Shown here piece after piece: positions 18,487 through 27,585 of a DNA stretch of 64,000 nucleotides (its first letter is position 1; every line of letters starts with the position of its first letter). A model generated the notes under the pieces. The model was not told where the DNA came from. It searched no databases and saw only the letters and a program-made list of their open reading frames with translations. Source of the DNA: Terriglobia bacterium (GTDB taxonomy: Bacteria > Acidobacteriota > Terriglobia > UBA7540); contig JASHON010000029.1 in NCBI GenBank assembly GCA_030041095.1, positions 47,558-111,557 on the forward strand. The letters run 5' to 3'. The translations under genes were made by a program, and so were the position numbers.

Positions 18487-19173
18487 ATGGCGGAAAAGCG
18501 AATTCTTTTGATCGAAGATGAGCCCTCCCTGGTCCTTACCCTGCGCGACCGGCTGCGCAGCGAAGGCTATGCCGTGGACGCTTCGGACAACGGCGTCGAG
18601 GGATATGAGCGCGCTCTTGACGGCAGCTTCGACCTGGTCGTGCTTGACCTCACGCTTCCGGGCAAGGGTGGGCTCGACGTGTGCCGCGATCTCCGGCAGC
18701 ACGGAATAACGACTCCGGTTCTGATGCTCACGGCGCGCGGCCAGGTGGTTGACAAGGTGATTGGGCTGAAGCTGGGTGCGGACGACTACCTGACGAAGCC
18801 TTTTGAGATGCTCGAATTGCTGGCGCGCATCGAGGCCTTGCTCCGCCGGCCGGCCGACGCACGGCTGGAAACTGATTTTTTCCAGTCCGGCTCCTTGCGT
18901 GTGGATTTTCGCTCCACCACGGTTTGGCGAAACGGTGAGGTCGTTCAAGTTTCAGCGAGAGAGTTCAAATTGCTGCGCTATTTTATAGAACACCGTGGCG
19001 AGACGCTGTCTCGTGAAGAATTGCTCAAAAAGGTTTGGGAATACCAAAAGGCGCCGAATACGCGAACGGTGGATGTGCACGTTGCCTGGCTGCGCCAGAA
19101 GCTCGAAGAAGATCCCCACAACCCGCATCTCATCCTAACCCTGCAGGGCTTGGGATATCGGTTCGAAGGGTAA
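18487..19173 (+). CDS. OmpR-family response regulator
   Basis: 228 residues from the ATG at 18487; a TTG two codons upstream is also possible. The receiver domain starts RILLIEDEPSLVLTLRDRL, has the phosphoacceptor in VVLDLTLPGKGG (Asp near 52) and the conserved Lys in DDYLTKPFEML. The C-terminal winged helix contains REFKLLRYFIEHRGETLSREELL and ends NTRTVDVHVAWLRQKL followed by LQGLGYRF, as in OmpR/PhoB proteins. It is the partner of the histidine kinase encoded just upstream and probably controls the divergent efflux operon, with the TTAA-rich inverted repeat as a candidate site. Confidence 0.95.
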   Translation: MAEKRILLIEDEPSLVLTLRDRLRSEGYAVDASDNGVEGYERALDGSFDLVVLDLTLPGKGGLDVCRDLRQHGITTPVLMLTARGQVVDKVIGLKLGADDYLTKPFEMLELLARIEALLRRPADARLETDFFQSGSLRVDFRSTTVWRNGEVVQVSAREFKLLRYFIEHRGETLSREELLKKVWEYQKAPNTRTVDVHVAWLRQKLEEDPHNPHLILTLQGLGYRFEG

Positions 19174-19267
19174 CCCACCTCGCTTCGCACGGTCGAAACC
19201 GGACACTCTGCCTCCCCATCACTCGACAGGCGTTGTGCCCGAGTCGATGCGTGGACTTCATCATTTA

Positions 19268-20065
19268 CTATTTAGCATTTCCGACTTCGCATTCCTCCCT
19301 TTGCCGCTCGAACCAATTCAGCGCTTCGCTCAATCGGACGACTTCTCCGATAATGATCAGGGCCGGAGCCGGAACGTGCGCCTCCGCGGCGCGCGCCGCA
19401 ATGGTTTCCAGCGTTCCCAGGACGGTCGTCTGGCTGGCATTCGTCGCGTTGCTCACCACCGCAACAGGCCGCGACGCGGGTATCCCTTCCGCCATGAGCG
19501 CGGCCGTGATCTTTCCCAGCCATTTAGAGCCCATGTAGATGACGAGCGTCTCCGCGCTTGTAGCGAGGCGAATCCAGCCGAGGTCCGGCGATTCGCCCGA
19601 GCGCGAGCCATGCGCAGTGACAAAAGCAACCGAAGAGGACATACCGCGATGCGTGAGCGGTATGCCGGCGTAGCTGCCGGCGCCCATCGCCGAGCAAACT
19701 CCAGGAACGATTTCGAACTCGATGCCTGCTTCGGCGCAGGCCAACGCTTCTTCTGCGCCACGCCCGAAAACCAACGGATCGCCGCCCTTTAACCTGACCA
19801 CCGTTTTGCCATCCCGCGCTTGGGCGACAACCGTGCGGTTAACCTCTTCCTGTTTCATCGAGTGACAGCCACAGCGCTTGCCCACATAGATCCGCTCTGC
19901 GCCCGGCGGCGCCTGATCGAGAAGGCTCGGACTGACGAGAGCGTCGTAACAGACGACGTCGGCCTCGCGGATGGCGGCCAAGCCTCTGATCGTGATCAGG
20001 TCGGGTGCGCCCGGTCCGGCGCCCACAATATAAACTTTGCCGGATGGGATGCGTTCGTGATTCAT
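19268..20065 (-). CDS. cobA: Uroporphyrinogen-III C-methyltransferase (SUMT)
   Basis: 265 residues. I chose the ATG that overlaps the stop of the upstream gene in a TGATG arrangement; a GTG one codon earlier is possible. The enzyme adds two SAM methyl groups to uroporphyrinogen III, giving precorrin-2 for siroheme or cobalamin. Family features in order: YIVGAGPGAPDLITIRG at the start, ADVVCYDALVSP, VRLKGGDPLVFGRGAEEA and the late SAYAGIPLTHR-like SYAGIPLTHRG. It is coupled to a precorrin-2 dehydrogenase gene. Together they make siroheme for assimilatory or dissimilatory sulfite reductase, which suits the nearby ATP sulfurylase. The corrinoid genes at 30-36 kb would also need precorrin-2-derived cofactor. 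Confidence 0.95.
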   Translation of the reverse strand: MNHERIPSGKVYIVGAGPGAPDLITIRGLAAIREADVVCYDALVSPSLLDQAPPGAERIYVGKRCGCHSMKQEEVNRTVVAQARDGKTVVRLKGGDPLVFGRGAEEALACAEAGIEFEIVPGVCSAMGAGSYAGIPLTHRGMSSSVAFVTAHGSRSGESPDLGWIRLATSAETLVIYMGSKWLGKITAALMAEGIPASRPVAVVSNATNASQTTVLGTLETIAARAAEAHVPAPALIIIGEVVRLSEALNWFERQREECEVGNAK

Positions 20066-20649
20066 CACTGTGTCACGCTTTCGATAAACTGAGCGATAAG
20101 CTCCCGCTGGCCCTGAAGATCGTCTGGAAGCGCTCTCTTCAGTTGGATGCGTAAGTCAGCCAGAAGCGACGTCCACTCAGCGAGGTTTCCCGGCAGCGCT
20201 TCTTCCAGGGCTCGTCGCAGCCGCCCGGAAAGCATCGGGCTCGCGCCACCTGTTGAGATGGCGATGGTCACACTGCCGCGCTTCACGACGGCAGGCGTAA
20301 GGAAGTTCCCTCGCTGCCGGTTGCTGACGATGCTATAAAGCACGCCGGCTCTTTGAGCTTCTTCCGCGACGGCCTCTTGCGCCCCAGGATCATTGGTAGC
20401 GGCCAAAACGACGAAGCATTTTCGCTTCACGTCCGAGCGGCGAAACCTGCGGCGCGTCAACTTCACGGCTTCGCGCCCGGCGAGGGCTCGGAGCGGTTCG
20501 CAAATCTCCGGCGCAACCACCGTCACGATTGCACCCGCGGAAAGCAGTTGCCGTGTCCGGGTGAGCGCCATCCTGCCGCCGCCCACCACCAACGCTCGCC
20601 GCCCCTTGAGCTGCAGGAAAACCGGATAGAATCCGTTCGTGCCTTTCAC
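20065..20649 (-). CDS. Precorrin-2 dehydrogenase / sirohydrochlorin ferrochelatase-type protein
   Basis: 194 residues from a GTG start preceded by GAGGAGG, the best ribosome site nearby. It matches the N-terminal half of CysG (Met8p-like): FYPVFLQLKGRRALVVGGGR is the NAD-binding turn, RRFRRSDVKRKCFVVLAATND follows, and SNRQRGNFLTPAVVKRGSVTIAISTGGASPMLSGRLRR is the conserved core before a short helical tail. It oxidises precorrin-2 to sirohydrochlorin and may insert iron. It is first in a two-gene unit with the methyltransferase gene. The promoter region carries a CRP-like palindrome and a TATGAT -10 box. Confidence 0.92.
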   Translation of the reverse strand: MKGTNGFYPVFLQLKGRRALVVGGGRMALTRTRQLLSAGAIVTVVAPEICEPLRALAGREAVKLTRRRFRRSDVKRKCFVVLAATNDPGAQEAVAEEAQRAGVLYSIVSNRQRGNFLTPAVVKRGSVTIAISTGGASPMLSGRLRRALEEALPGNLAEWTSLLADLRIQLKRALPDDLQGQRELIAQFIESVTQ

Positions 20650-20664
20650 TCGGCCTCCTCATCA

Positions 20665-20709
20665 ATCATACCCGAGTCGAGTGCTGAACCGGCTGTGGTG
20701 AGTATCACA
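20665..20709 (-). promoter_or_regulatory. CRP/FNR-type site and -10 box before the siroheme genes
   Basis: Positions 20694-20709 read TGTGG-N6-TCACA, one base from the perfect CRP-type palindrome. A TATGAT hexamer on the minus strand occupies 20665-20670. The site centre is about 31 bases ahead of the hexamer, close to the geometry of a class II activated promoter. Similar sites precede feoA and cydA. Confidence 0.55.
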
Positions 20710-20770
20710 TCGCCCGCTCCGGCCGTTAGTGATAGCCTGTTATTTGGATTCGGTGCAGGCGGGAAGCATT

Positions 20771-21583
20771 ATGTCCGTCATAACCATTTCGAGAGGTTCG
20801 TTCAGCGGAGGCAAACAGCTTGCAGAGTGCTTGAGCCGCCATTTGGGCTACCGCTGTGTGGATCGTGAAATAGTTGCCGAGCGCGCTGCAGCGAGCGGCG
20901 TTTCGCAGCAGGAGATCCTCGACGCCCTGTTGAAACCCCCGGGTTTCCTGGAGCGATTCAGGCACAAGCGCTACCAGTATCTCGCCCTCCTCCAAGCTGC
21001 CATCGCCGAGGAAGTGAAAACCGACAAGGTGATTTATCACGGGAATGCGGGCCACCTGCTGCTCCGAGGCCCGTGGCCTGTGCTGAAAGTGAGAGTTCTT
21101 GCACCGCTCGAGAAGCGGATCGCGACGCTGGAAGAGCGGCTCAAGATGGACCGGAACGAAGCGATCGCCTACATCCACAAAGGAGATGTAGACAGAAAGA
21201 AATGGACCCGCTTCCTTTACGGCGTGGATTGGGAAGATCCGTATCTCTATGATTTGGTCGTGAACCTTGATGCTCTCAACATCGACGATGCGTGTGAGTT
21301 GGTTGCGGCGGCGCTGCGCCAGCAAACGCACTTTGGCCGGACCGAGGAGTGCCAGGCAGACCTGCAAGACCTCGCGGAAGCAACTCGCGTTCGGGCCGAT
21401 CTCTCCATCAACCCGGCTACGTCACACCTGGAGTTCGAAGTGAGCGCTCGCCGTGGCGTGGTCTCAATTCGGGGAAAGCTGACGGCCATCGAGGAATTGT
21501 CGGAAGTGAAACGGGTGGCCCAAGCTGTGCCAGGTGTCGTTCAATTGGATATGTCCGAAGTCACTCCGCCCGCACGCAATTGA
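20771..21583 (+). CDS. Cytidylate-kinase-like protein fused to a BON domain
   Basis: 270 residues from the ATG preceded by GGGAAG; the frame opens 14 codons earlier without a ribosome site. Residues 1-200 resemble the cytidylate kinase-2 family: VITISRGSFSGGKQLAECLSR replaces the usual P-loop start, then LGYRCVDREIVAERAA, an HGNAGHLLL turn and DPYLYDLVVNLDALN near the end. The last 70 residues (SINPATSHLEFEVSARRGVVSIRG onward) look like a BON domain, a small alpha/beta module that binds phospholipid or ligands. The combination is unusual for an enzyme of nucleotide metabolism. It lies between siroheme genes and a TauE/SafE exporter gene, so a role in sulfur metabolism or its signalling is possible. 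Reaction not established. Confidence 0.75.
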   Translation: MSVITISRGSFSGGKQLAECLSRHLGYRCVDREIVAERAAASGVSQQEILDALLKPPGFLERFRHKRYQYLALLQAAIAEEVKTDKVIYHGNAGHLLLRGPWPVLKVRVLAPLEKRIATLEERLKMDRNEAIAYIHKGDVDRKKWTRFLYGVDWEDPYLYDLVVNLDALNIDDACELVAAALRQQTHFGRTEECQADLQDLAEATRVRADLSINPATSHLEFEVSARRGVVSIRGKLTAIEELSEVKRVAQAVPGVVQLDMSEVTPPARN

Positions 21584-21620
21584 ATCAATGTATCTTTTTC
21601 TTCCTGTAGCCGGAGTATCG

Positions 21621-22811
21621 GTGAAGTTGTTCGTGTTGCTGGGTATTGGTGCGTTCGTCGGCCTCTTGTCCGGGCTTTTCGGCGTGGGCGGCGGCTTCTT
21701 GCTCACCCCAATTCTCATGCTCGTTGGGGTTCCCGCCGCGGTCGCGGCCGCTTCGGGATCGTGCGAGATGGTGGCCACTTCCTCCTCCGGCATGGCTGCC
21801 CATCTTCGGATGGGGAATGTAGATGTGAAGATCGGCTGCGTTCTGCTTGTGGGCGGCTTGGCCGGTGCGGAGGTTGGGGTTCAAGCAATCCGGATTCTTC
21901 GTGCCTTGGGCGATGCGGAGTTGGCAATTACGCTTGCGTACGTGTTCCTGTTGAGCAGCCTGGGCAGCTACATGCTCTTTCAGAGTCTCAGCGTCCTGCG
22001 GCGGGGAGCGATGGCGAGGACCACCAGGGACACGGCGCCGGCGAGAGGATTTCTGGGCCGGTTGCCCTGGCAAATGGATTTTCCACACTCCGGCGTTCGT
22101 CACTCGGTCCTGGTCCCACTGTTTCTTTCTGCAATCGTGGGCATTCTTGCATCGATTATGGGCGTAGGAGGCGGCTTCATCATCGTCCCTATGATGATCT
22201 ACCTCCTCGCCATGCCGGCGCACATCGCCGTCGGAACCAGCCTTTTTCAGGTCATGCTGCTCAGCGCCGGCGTCACGTACATGCAGGCTACGACCAATCA
22301 TATCGTCGATGTTATTCTGGTGCTGCCCTTGGCTGTCGGCTCCGCCGTTGGGGCGCAGTTTGGCTCTCGCTTGACCCGTCTGCTCAGGGGAGAGCAATTG
22401 GTGATCTTGCTGGCGGCGCTTGTTCTTGCCGTGGCGGGAAGGATGACGGCACGGCTCATCGCGTCTCCTTCCAACCTGCTGAGTCCCGCCAGGATATCTC
22501 GTTCTCAGGAATCCGGCGTTGTAGGAAAGATGAATTCGCAGGTCATGGTGGCGCCCTCGAACTTATTGTGTTTCGAGGCCGAATCCTCGCACTCTCAAAC
22601 CCCCATGAATGCGCCCGCTCGAGTTCCCACTTCTTTAGTGGATGTTAGCCGGGACGGTTTCCCTATCGTCCAGTGGTCTGGCGAGTTTGTGACGCGGCGC
22701 TTTGGATTTGCGAGTGCTGAAGCACGTCGTTACTTCTTCAGGAGCCGTGTCACCATGAAATCGATGCCGAACCCTGCCGCCACCGCGAGTGCGATTGAGA
22801 TGAGTCCGTAA
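21621..22811 (+). CDS. TauE/SafE family sulfite/organosulfonate exporter with C-terminal extension
   Basis: Started here at a GTG five bases after GGAG; an ATG at 21588 is the alternative. The protein has about eight membrane helices in two halves, each opened by the family motif: LSGLFGVGGGFLLTPIL in the first and LASIMGVGGGFIIVPMM in the second. TauE/SafE proteins move sulfite, sulfonates or other anions out of the cell. The membrane part ends around 22470 after VLAVAGRMTARL. The frame then runs on for about 110 residues with no fold features and overlaps the 3-prime end of the opposing gene, so the original stop may have been lost. Neighbouring TIGR02186-type and ATP sulfurylase genes support a sulfur role. 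Confidence 0.85.
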   Translation: MKLFVLLGIGAFVGLLSGLFGVGGGFLLTPILMLVGVPAAVAAASGSCEMVATSSSGMAAHLRMGNVDVKIGCVLLVGGLAGAEVGVQAIRILRALGDAELAITLAYVFLLSSLGSYMLFQSLSVLRRGAMARTTRDTAPARGFLGRLPWQMDFPHSGVRHSVLVPLFLSAIVGILASIMGVGGGFIIVPMMIYLLAMPAHIAVGTSLFQVMLLSAGVTYMQATTNHIVDVILVLPLAVGSAVGAQFGSRLTRLLRGEQLVILLAALVLAVAGRMTARLIASPSNLLSPARISRSQESGVVGKMNSQVMVAPSNLLCFEAESSHSQTPMNAPARVPTSLVDVSRDGFPIVQWSGEFVTRRFGFASAEARRYFFRSRVTMKSMPNPAATASAIEMSP

Positions 22812-23509
22812 GTGGCGGCCCGGTGATTTGCAAGATTCGCCATCATAGCCGGGAAGCCCGATTCGACCACTTTCAGCGGAACCCGGAGGCTATCGCGAAC
22901 GGCACCATCCTGGCAGGCGTTGATGGTGATGACGTAGTCGCCGGGCCTGGCGGTCTTCGGCCAATAAAACTCCAAAGTGAAGCGCCGTTGGCCCTCTCGG
23001 CTGTCGAGCAAGCGGATACCCCCGCCCTCCATGTGATAGCTTGCACCCCGTGCTTTCAGCTTCAGAAAGTCCGTGGCCACCCATGCTTCGCGCTGCTGTC
23101 GCGGCGAGACCTCCATCGTCTTACTGATGGCAATGGCATCAATTCGGCGGCGGTCGCGTTCCGCGCGAGAGAGGCACTGTTGCAGCGGTGCGGAGCTGAA
23201 AACCAGCAGTAGCGAAGGGACGCCGGAGACCGAAAGAGTGTTTCCTTTCACCCAAATCGGGCCAAAACGCTCCATTTTCCTGAACGCCTCGGTTGCGTCC
23301 GCGCCGCGGACGGCAATTAAAACTTCCGTCCCCACCGGAACGCTCCCATCCACGCGCACGCGATGGCGGCCGTAGAAAGCTCCGATGCGAATGACGGTGG
23401 GCGTGACCTTGACGGACACGGGCTGGAGGCGATTGAATGCGTGCGCCGGCATGCCGGAAAACGCGGCCAGCCAAAGTGCAGCGCGAAGAAGGGACCGGGC
23501 TTGGCGCAT
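22730..23509 (-). CDS. TIGR02186-type exported membrane protein
   Basis: 259 residues. An N-terminal signal peptide (MRQARSLLRAALWLAAFSG then AHA) and one C-terminal membrane helix (about 232-255) frame a periplasmic domain. SVKVTPTVIRIGAFYGRHRVRVDGSVPVGTEVLIAVRG and a later PGDYVITINACQDG are characteristic of the TIGR02186 family. This family is known mainly through its gene neighbourhood beside TauE/SafE exporters, which is the situation here: the two genes converge and their 3-prime ends overlap by 82 bases. The protein may assist export or periplasmic handling of sulfite-like anions. No catalytic residues are evident. Confidence 0.75.
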   Translation of the reverse strand: MRQARSLLRAALWLAAFSGMPAHAFNRLQPVSVKVTPTVIRIGAFYGRHRVRVDGSVPVGTEVLIAVRGADATEAFRKMERFGPIWVKGNTLSVSGVPSLLLVFSSAPLQQCLSRAERDRRRIDAIAISKTMEVSPRQQREAWVATDFLKLKARGASYHMEGGGIRLLDSREGQRRFTLEFYWPKTARPGDYVITINACQDGAVRDSLRVPLKVVESGFPAMMANLANHRAATYGLISIALAVAAGFGIDFMVTRLLKK

Positions 23510-23607
23510 GGATCACATCGGGACCGGCGCTCCGAAAGGGTGAATGCTCACACCGGCTTCCCTCACTCCTTCGAGTGCCGGTGCGATGGATCGTATGTCC
23601 TCGTTCA

Positions 23608-24885
23608 CTACGGCTGCGCCGGGTTCTTTACAACGCCTGTGGCCTTAGAGTGAAGCTTGATGTCCACCTTCTCTTCGAGGCCGTCGTAATACTTCTTCAG
23701 AATGGCAATCACTTCAGGCCTCGAAAACTCTTTCGGCACGGGTTTGCCTTCGCTCATCAGTTTCCGCAGCATCGTTCCGGAAAGGATCAGGCGCGCGCCG
23801 CCCTTATAGCTGCCGTTTTCGTCGATCACGGCTCGGCTCTCATGCGGGCACGTTTTCATGGAAGCCATGCTACCGCACTCGTAGCAATAGAACGTCCAGT
23901 CCATGCATAGGGGATGGATGGCCAACGAGCCCGTTGGCACTTCGTTGAAAATTTTTTGAGAGTCGAACGGTCCGTAATAATCTCCAACACCGGCATGGTC
24001 GCGGCCGACGATGAGGTGGGAACAGCCGTAATTCTGGCGAAACACCGCGTGCAGCAAAGCCTCTCGCGGCCCGGCATATCGCATTTCCATAGGATATCCG
24101 CCCTGGATCACTCTTTCTTTGCGGAAATATTGGTTCACCAGCGCGTCGATGGCCTGAACCCGGATGCTGGCGGGTATGTCGCCGGGCTTCAGCTTGCCGA
24201 GAAGTTGATGGACGTACACTCCGTCGCAGACTTCGATGGCGATCCAGGCCAGGTAAGCGTGGGAGTTGTGCATAGGATTGCGCAATTGCAGTGCGGCCAC
24301 CGTGCTCCATCCGCGCTCGTCAAAAAGCTTGCGTGCCTCCGCAGGCCGCTGATAAATGCCCTTGAATGATTCGGGAAAGAACGATTCTGACAGCACCTTC
24401 ACGGGACCGGCCAGGTTCACTTCCGCTTGCGCGAACACTTTCTGCACGCCGGGATGATTGGAATCGGTGGTTCGAAACACTTGGGAGCATTCGTGCGCCT
24501 TATCGATAGCGTACTTATCCTCCACTTTCATCGTTCCGACCAGCTCGTTGGTTTCCGTAGCCCACAACGCAACCTCTTCGCTGTTGTTAATGGATGCGGC
24601 GAGTTCCTGAGATGCCGACAGGGTGATCGGAATGGGCCAGAAAGTGCCTTTGCGCGATGTCAGCGTCATACTATCGCAACATCCTTTCCAGTCGTCGTAG
24701 CCCATATAGCCGGTGAGAGGGGTAAAAGCGCCGATCCCCATCATGATGAGGTCACCGGTTTCGCGGCTGCTCATGGGCACTTTCTTCAGCCTTTCGGCCC
24801 GTTTCACCTCCTCGCTCCGCGCCTCTGAATCGAGCAGCAAAGGCATCAATTTGTCGCTACCGTGTGGGCGTACTAGCTTACTCAT
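23608..24885 (-). CDS. sat: Sulfate adenylyltransferase (ATP sulfurylase)
   Basis: 425 residues, the size of the single-chain bacterial enzyme rather than the CysD/CysN pair. It activates sulfate with ATP to APS, or runs in reverse to make ATP during sulfur oxidation. Family motifs: [19 protein letters not shown] near the start, the phosphate-binding [35 protein letters not shown], and [19 protein letters not shown] at the end. Two Cys-containing pairs ([14 protein letters not shown]) suggest a zinc site, as in dissimilatory-type enzymes. An AAGGAGAT-type site precedes the ATG. No APS reductase gene is in the window, so direction of flux is open. Siroheme genes and TauE/TIGR02186 genes lie within 5 kb. 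Confidence 0.95.
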   Translation of the reverse strand: MSKLVRPHGSDKLMPLLLDSEARSEEVKRAERLKKVPMSSRETGDLIMMGIGAFTPLTGYMGYDDWKGCCDSMTLTSRKGTFWPIPITLSASQELAASINNSEEVALWATETNELVGTMKVEDKYAIDKAHECSQVFRTTDSNHPGVQKVFAQAEVNLAGPVKVLSESFFPESFKGIYQRPAEARKLFDERGWSTVAALQLRNPMHNSHAYLAWIAIEVCDGVYVHQLLGKLKPGDIPASIRVQAIDALVNQYFRKERVIQGGYPMEMRYAGPREALLHAVFRQNYGCSHLIVGRDHAGVGDYYGPFDSQKIFNEVPTGSLAIHPLCMDWTFYCYECGSMASMKTCPHESRAVIDENGSYKGGARLILSGTMLRKLMSEGKPVPKEFSRPEVIAILKKYYDGLEEKVDIKLHSKATGVVKNPAQP

Positions 24886-25081
24886 GTGGAATCTCCTTGT
24901 GGGGGGTGTAAGGTGTAACGATCCTGAGCGGGTTGGGGGTAAAGCCGCTAACGATCCATGAACAAACTTCTATTATGCACTATGTCTTCCCGAATCCGGC
25001 TGTAAAATGCCGTGAATCCTTCGACGGCCAGGAAGCACACGTGAGCTGGGCAGTAAGCTAGGTTCTACGGGTGCTCTCTCC

Positions 25082-27298
25082 TCAAAGCCGCAGCGCAAAG
25101 CGGGCCAGCACGCTGATGGCAATGGCGAGCAAAAGCAGTGCCCCGGAAGCGGCTGCAGTCAATTTCCAGCCAAGCTCTTTTCCCATCATGGCAGCCGTCG
25201 CCAGGCAAGGCAGATAGAAAGTGACAAACAGAGTGAAGACGACAATCTGAGTTGTGCTCATCACGGCTGCCACGTGCGTGGTGCCCAGCGCCTGCATTAG
25301 CATGAGCAGCGACAACTCCTTGCGTAAGACGCCGAAAATCAGCGTCAAACCCGTCGCCGCCGGCAGCCCCAGCAATCCTGTGAGTGGCGAGAGGCCCGCA
25401 TTGATCCAGCGGTCGAGCCGGAAATAATCGACCGCGCTCAGCACAATGCTGCCGCCAATCAAAAGCGGCGTTGCCACCGTGACAAATTCGCGCAGCCGAA
25501 ACCATGTTTTGAGCAAAACGGAGCGAAGATTGGGCCGGCGATAGGGAGGTACTTCCATCAACATGCCCGGCGAGATTTCCGGCCAGATGCGCGCCAGAAT
25601 CACTCCCGCCAGCGCGACGACAGCAAAGTTGATGCCGTAAATTGCCAGCGCCCAGTTCGCGCCGAGATACAGGCCCACCAACGCCATGATCACCGTCATC
25701 CGTGCCGAGCAAGGCACCAGAATGGCCAGGAAGCCTGCGACGAACCGGTCGCGGCGGGAGGGTAGAATGCGGGTAGCCATGACCGCGGGTACGCTACAGC
25801 CGTAGCCCAGGATCACGGGCAACGTTGCCGTGCCGTGCAGTCCCAGGCGATGCATGGCGGAGTCCATTAAATAGCCGATGCGGGCGAGATAGCCCAGGTC
25901 CTCCATCACCGCCAGCCCGATCAGGAATGGAACGAGATAGGGCAACACGCTTCCCACGGCCCCCGCCACTCCCAGTAGCCCGCCCTTGCCAACGACGAAT
26001 GCGAGGCTGTGTGGATTGAGCTCCACGGCCAGCAGGGCCGTCAGCCGGTCAAACAGAGCCAGAATGCGCGTTTCGGCAAATTGCCCGGCGTCGAAAATCA
26101 CATGGAAAAACGTGAAAAACACAGCGGCCAGAAACACGTAACCCCACAGCCGGTCCATGACCAGCCCGTCCAGACGGTCTCGCCAGTCCGTCCGCGGGCG
26201 GTTGACGCGCACGGTTTTTTCGAACAATCGCAGGCACGCCGCGTGACGCGCTGCGGGAATCACGTCTTCAGGCGGCTCTCCTTCCCTGCGCGGCAAAGCA
26301 GCCAATGCTTCTGATACCTGCTCGGCTGTTTCGTCATCCATGCCGGCCAACTGCCCGGGATCGCTTTGCAGGAGCCATAGCGCCCGGACGCGCGCGGAAG
26401 CGCGGTGAATGCGGTCGCTCCCGGCGAGCCCCTGCAATACACCGGCCGGACCGCTGCTGGCCTCTTGCCTCGCCGCCGTCCCACAGCATCCGGAAAAACA
26501 TCGTAGGACCACAGAGGAGTGATGGGTCGACGGTTCGCCTGGAGAAACCCGGCTCCAAGTCTCTTCCGCAGGCAGCCCGCCGTCGCCGCGCAAGCCGATT
26601 TCCTCGACGAATGTCTCTGCTATGGCAGTGGATGGGCTCGTCGCGTCGTTCCGGGCCCAGGCTGCTGAGCTCTCGATCCGTAGTCTCGCCGGTTCGTACG
26701 GAGCTCTCGAGTGATCTTGGGCCTTGCACCGATCCAGCCACCGCGCCAGGTCTTCTATGGGCTTTTCGATCTCGGCCGGATAAACCGGCCGGCTGGACCG
26801 GCCCGTGCCGGATTTTCGGACGAGGCCAATCGCAGCTCTCATCGTCTCGACGATGCCGCGCCCGCGCGACGCGATGGTTTCGATCACCGGCAGGCCGAGC
26901 GCCGAAGCAAGTTCCGGGACGTCGATCGTCATTCCTTTGCGCGCCGCTTCGTCCATCATGTTCAGGCAAACGACCATGGGACGTTCCAGCTCGCTCAATT
27001 CCAGAGTGAGTTCCAGGCTGCGCGCAAGCTGCGAGGCGTCCACGACGTTGATGATCACGTCCCAGGCATCCTCCAGCAAGGAATCGCGGCTTGACGTTTC
27101 GGCAGGATTGGCAGGGATCAGCGAGTAGAGCCCCGGCAGATCGCACAGGTCAATAATGTTGCCATTGATCCGCGCCTGGCCGCGCGTATAACTCACCGTC
27201 GTGCCTGCAAAATTGGATGTGAGCGAGCGATAGCCCACCAACGCGTTGAACAGCGTGCTTTTGCCGCAATTGGGCTGGCCGGCGAGCGCAACTTTCAT
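25082..27298 (-). CDS. feoB: Ferrous iron transporter FeoB
   Basis: 738 residues from the ATG overlapping the feoA stop by four bases; the frame extends to 27463 but that part reads through feoA. The N-terminal G domain has GQPNCGKST (residues 7-15), the switch region around NFAGTTVSYTRG, DLPGLYSL and the base-specificity motif LNMMD. A long linker of about 170 residues, including a Cys pair in FSGCCGTAA, separates it from the membrane part. That part opens with MDRLWGYVFLAAVFFTFFHVIF and contains the gate motifs GSVLPYLVPFLIGLAVMEDLGYLAR and LPVILGYGCSVPAVMATR. It imports Fe2+ across the inner membrane with FeoA. The CRP-like site upstream suggests oxygen-linked control. Confidence 0.96.
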   Translation of the reverse strand: MKVALAGQPNCGKSTLFNALVGYRSLTSNFAGTTVSYTRGQARINGNIIDLCDLPGLYSLIPANPAETSSRDSLLEDAWDVIINVVDASQLARSLELTLELSELERPMVVCLNMMDEAARKGMTIDVPELASALGLPVIETIASRGRGIVETMRAAIGLVRKSGTGRSSRPVYPAEIEKPIEDLARWLDRCKAQDHSRAPYEPARLRIESSAAWARNDATSPSTAIAETFVEEIGLRGDGGLPAEETWSRVSPGEPSTHHSSVVLRCFSGCCGTAARQEASSGPAGVLQGLAGSDRIHRASARVRALWLLQSDPGQLAGMDDETAEQVSEALAALPRREGEPPEDVIPAARHAACLRLFEKTVRVNRPRTDWRDRLDGLVMDRLWGYVFLAAVFFTFFHVIFDAGQFAETRILALFDRLTALLAVELNPHSLAFVVGKGGLLGVAGAVGSVLPYLVPFLIGLAVMEDLGYLARIGYLMDSAMHRLGLHGTATLPVILGYGCSVPAVMATRILPSRRDRFVAGFLAILVPCSARMTVIMALVGLYLGANWALAIYGINFAVVALAGVILARIWPEISPGMLMEVPPYRRPNLRSVLLKTWFRLREFVTVATPLLIGGSIVLSAVDYFRLDRWINAGLSPLTGLLGLPAATGLTLIFGVLRKELSLLMLMQALGTTHVAAVMSTTQIVVFTLFVTFYLPCLATAAMMGKELGWKLTAAASGALLLLAIAISVLARFALRL

Positions 27299-27522
27299 TT
27301 CTTGGGTTCCACCTGAATTCGGCGGGCAAGATGGCGGCCAATCGCAATCACGGTTTCGCCGCTTTGGATCGCCAGTGGCCCTCCAAACGGGGCGCGATTC
27401 AATATCTTCACCACGTCGCCCACTTGCACGCCCATCTCGCGCAAGCGCTGCTTTGCACCCCAACCGCCGCGAATGGCCACTAGTTTCGCCACCGTCTTCT
27501 CGTCAGCGTCGTAGAGCGTCAT
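27295..27522 (-). CDS. feoA: FeoA ferrous iron transport accessory protein
   Basis: 75 residues, typical size. The SH3-like fold of FeoA is indicated by GWGAKQRLREMGVQVGDVVKILNRAPFGGPLAI and the closing VIAIGRHLARRIQV. It assists FeoB at the cytoplasmic face. The stop overlaps the feoB start by four bases (ATGA), so the pair is translationally coupled. The ATG has CAGGAA just upstream. A perfect CRP/FNR-type palindrome stands 46 bases before the start codon, and the region between holds a TAAGCT hexamer at the spacing expected for an activated promoter. Confidence 0.94.
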   Translation of the reverse strand: MTLYDADEKTVAKLVAIRGGWGAKQRLREMGVQVGDVVKILNRAPFGGPLAIQSGETVIAIGRHLARRIQVEPKK

Positions 27523-27540
27523 GTTGCCGTTCCTGAAGTG

Positions 27541-27585
27541 AGCTTACGGGGCGCGGACAGCGGACGATGTGACCTATATCACATC
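27541..27585 (-). promoter_or_regulatory. Perfect CRP/FNR-type palindrome before feoAB
   Basis: Positions 27566-27585 read GATGTGA-N6-TCACATC, a perfect inverted repeat containing the TGTGA-N6-TCACA consensus (27568-27583). On the minus strand a weak -10 candidate TAAGCT (27541-27546) starts about 29 bases beyond the site centre, which is the class II spacing. A second site in the same interval serves the divergent cydAB genes. Confidence 0.65.

Noticed and set aside
21761..22648. A 295-residue plus-strand frame overlapping the TauE/SafE gene
   Set aside because: Arg/His/Gly-rich shadow of the membrane-protein gene in another frame.
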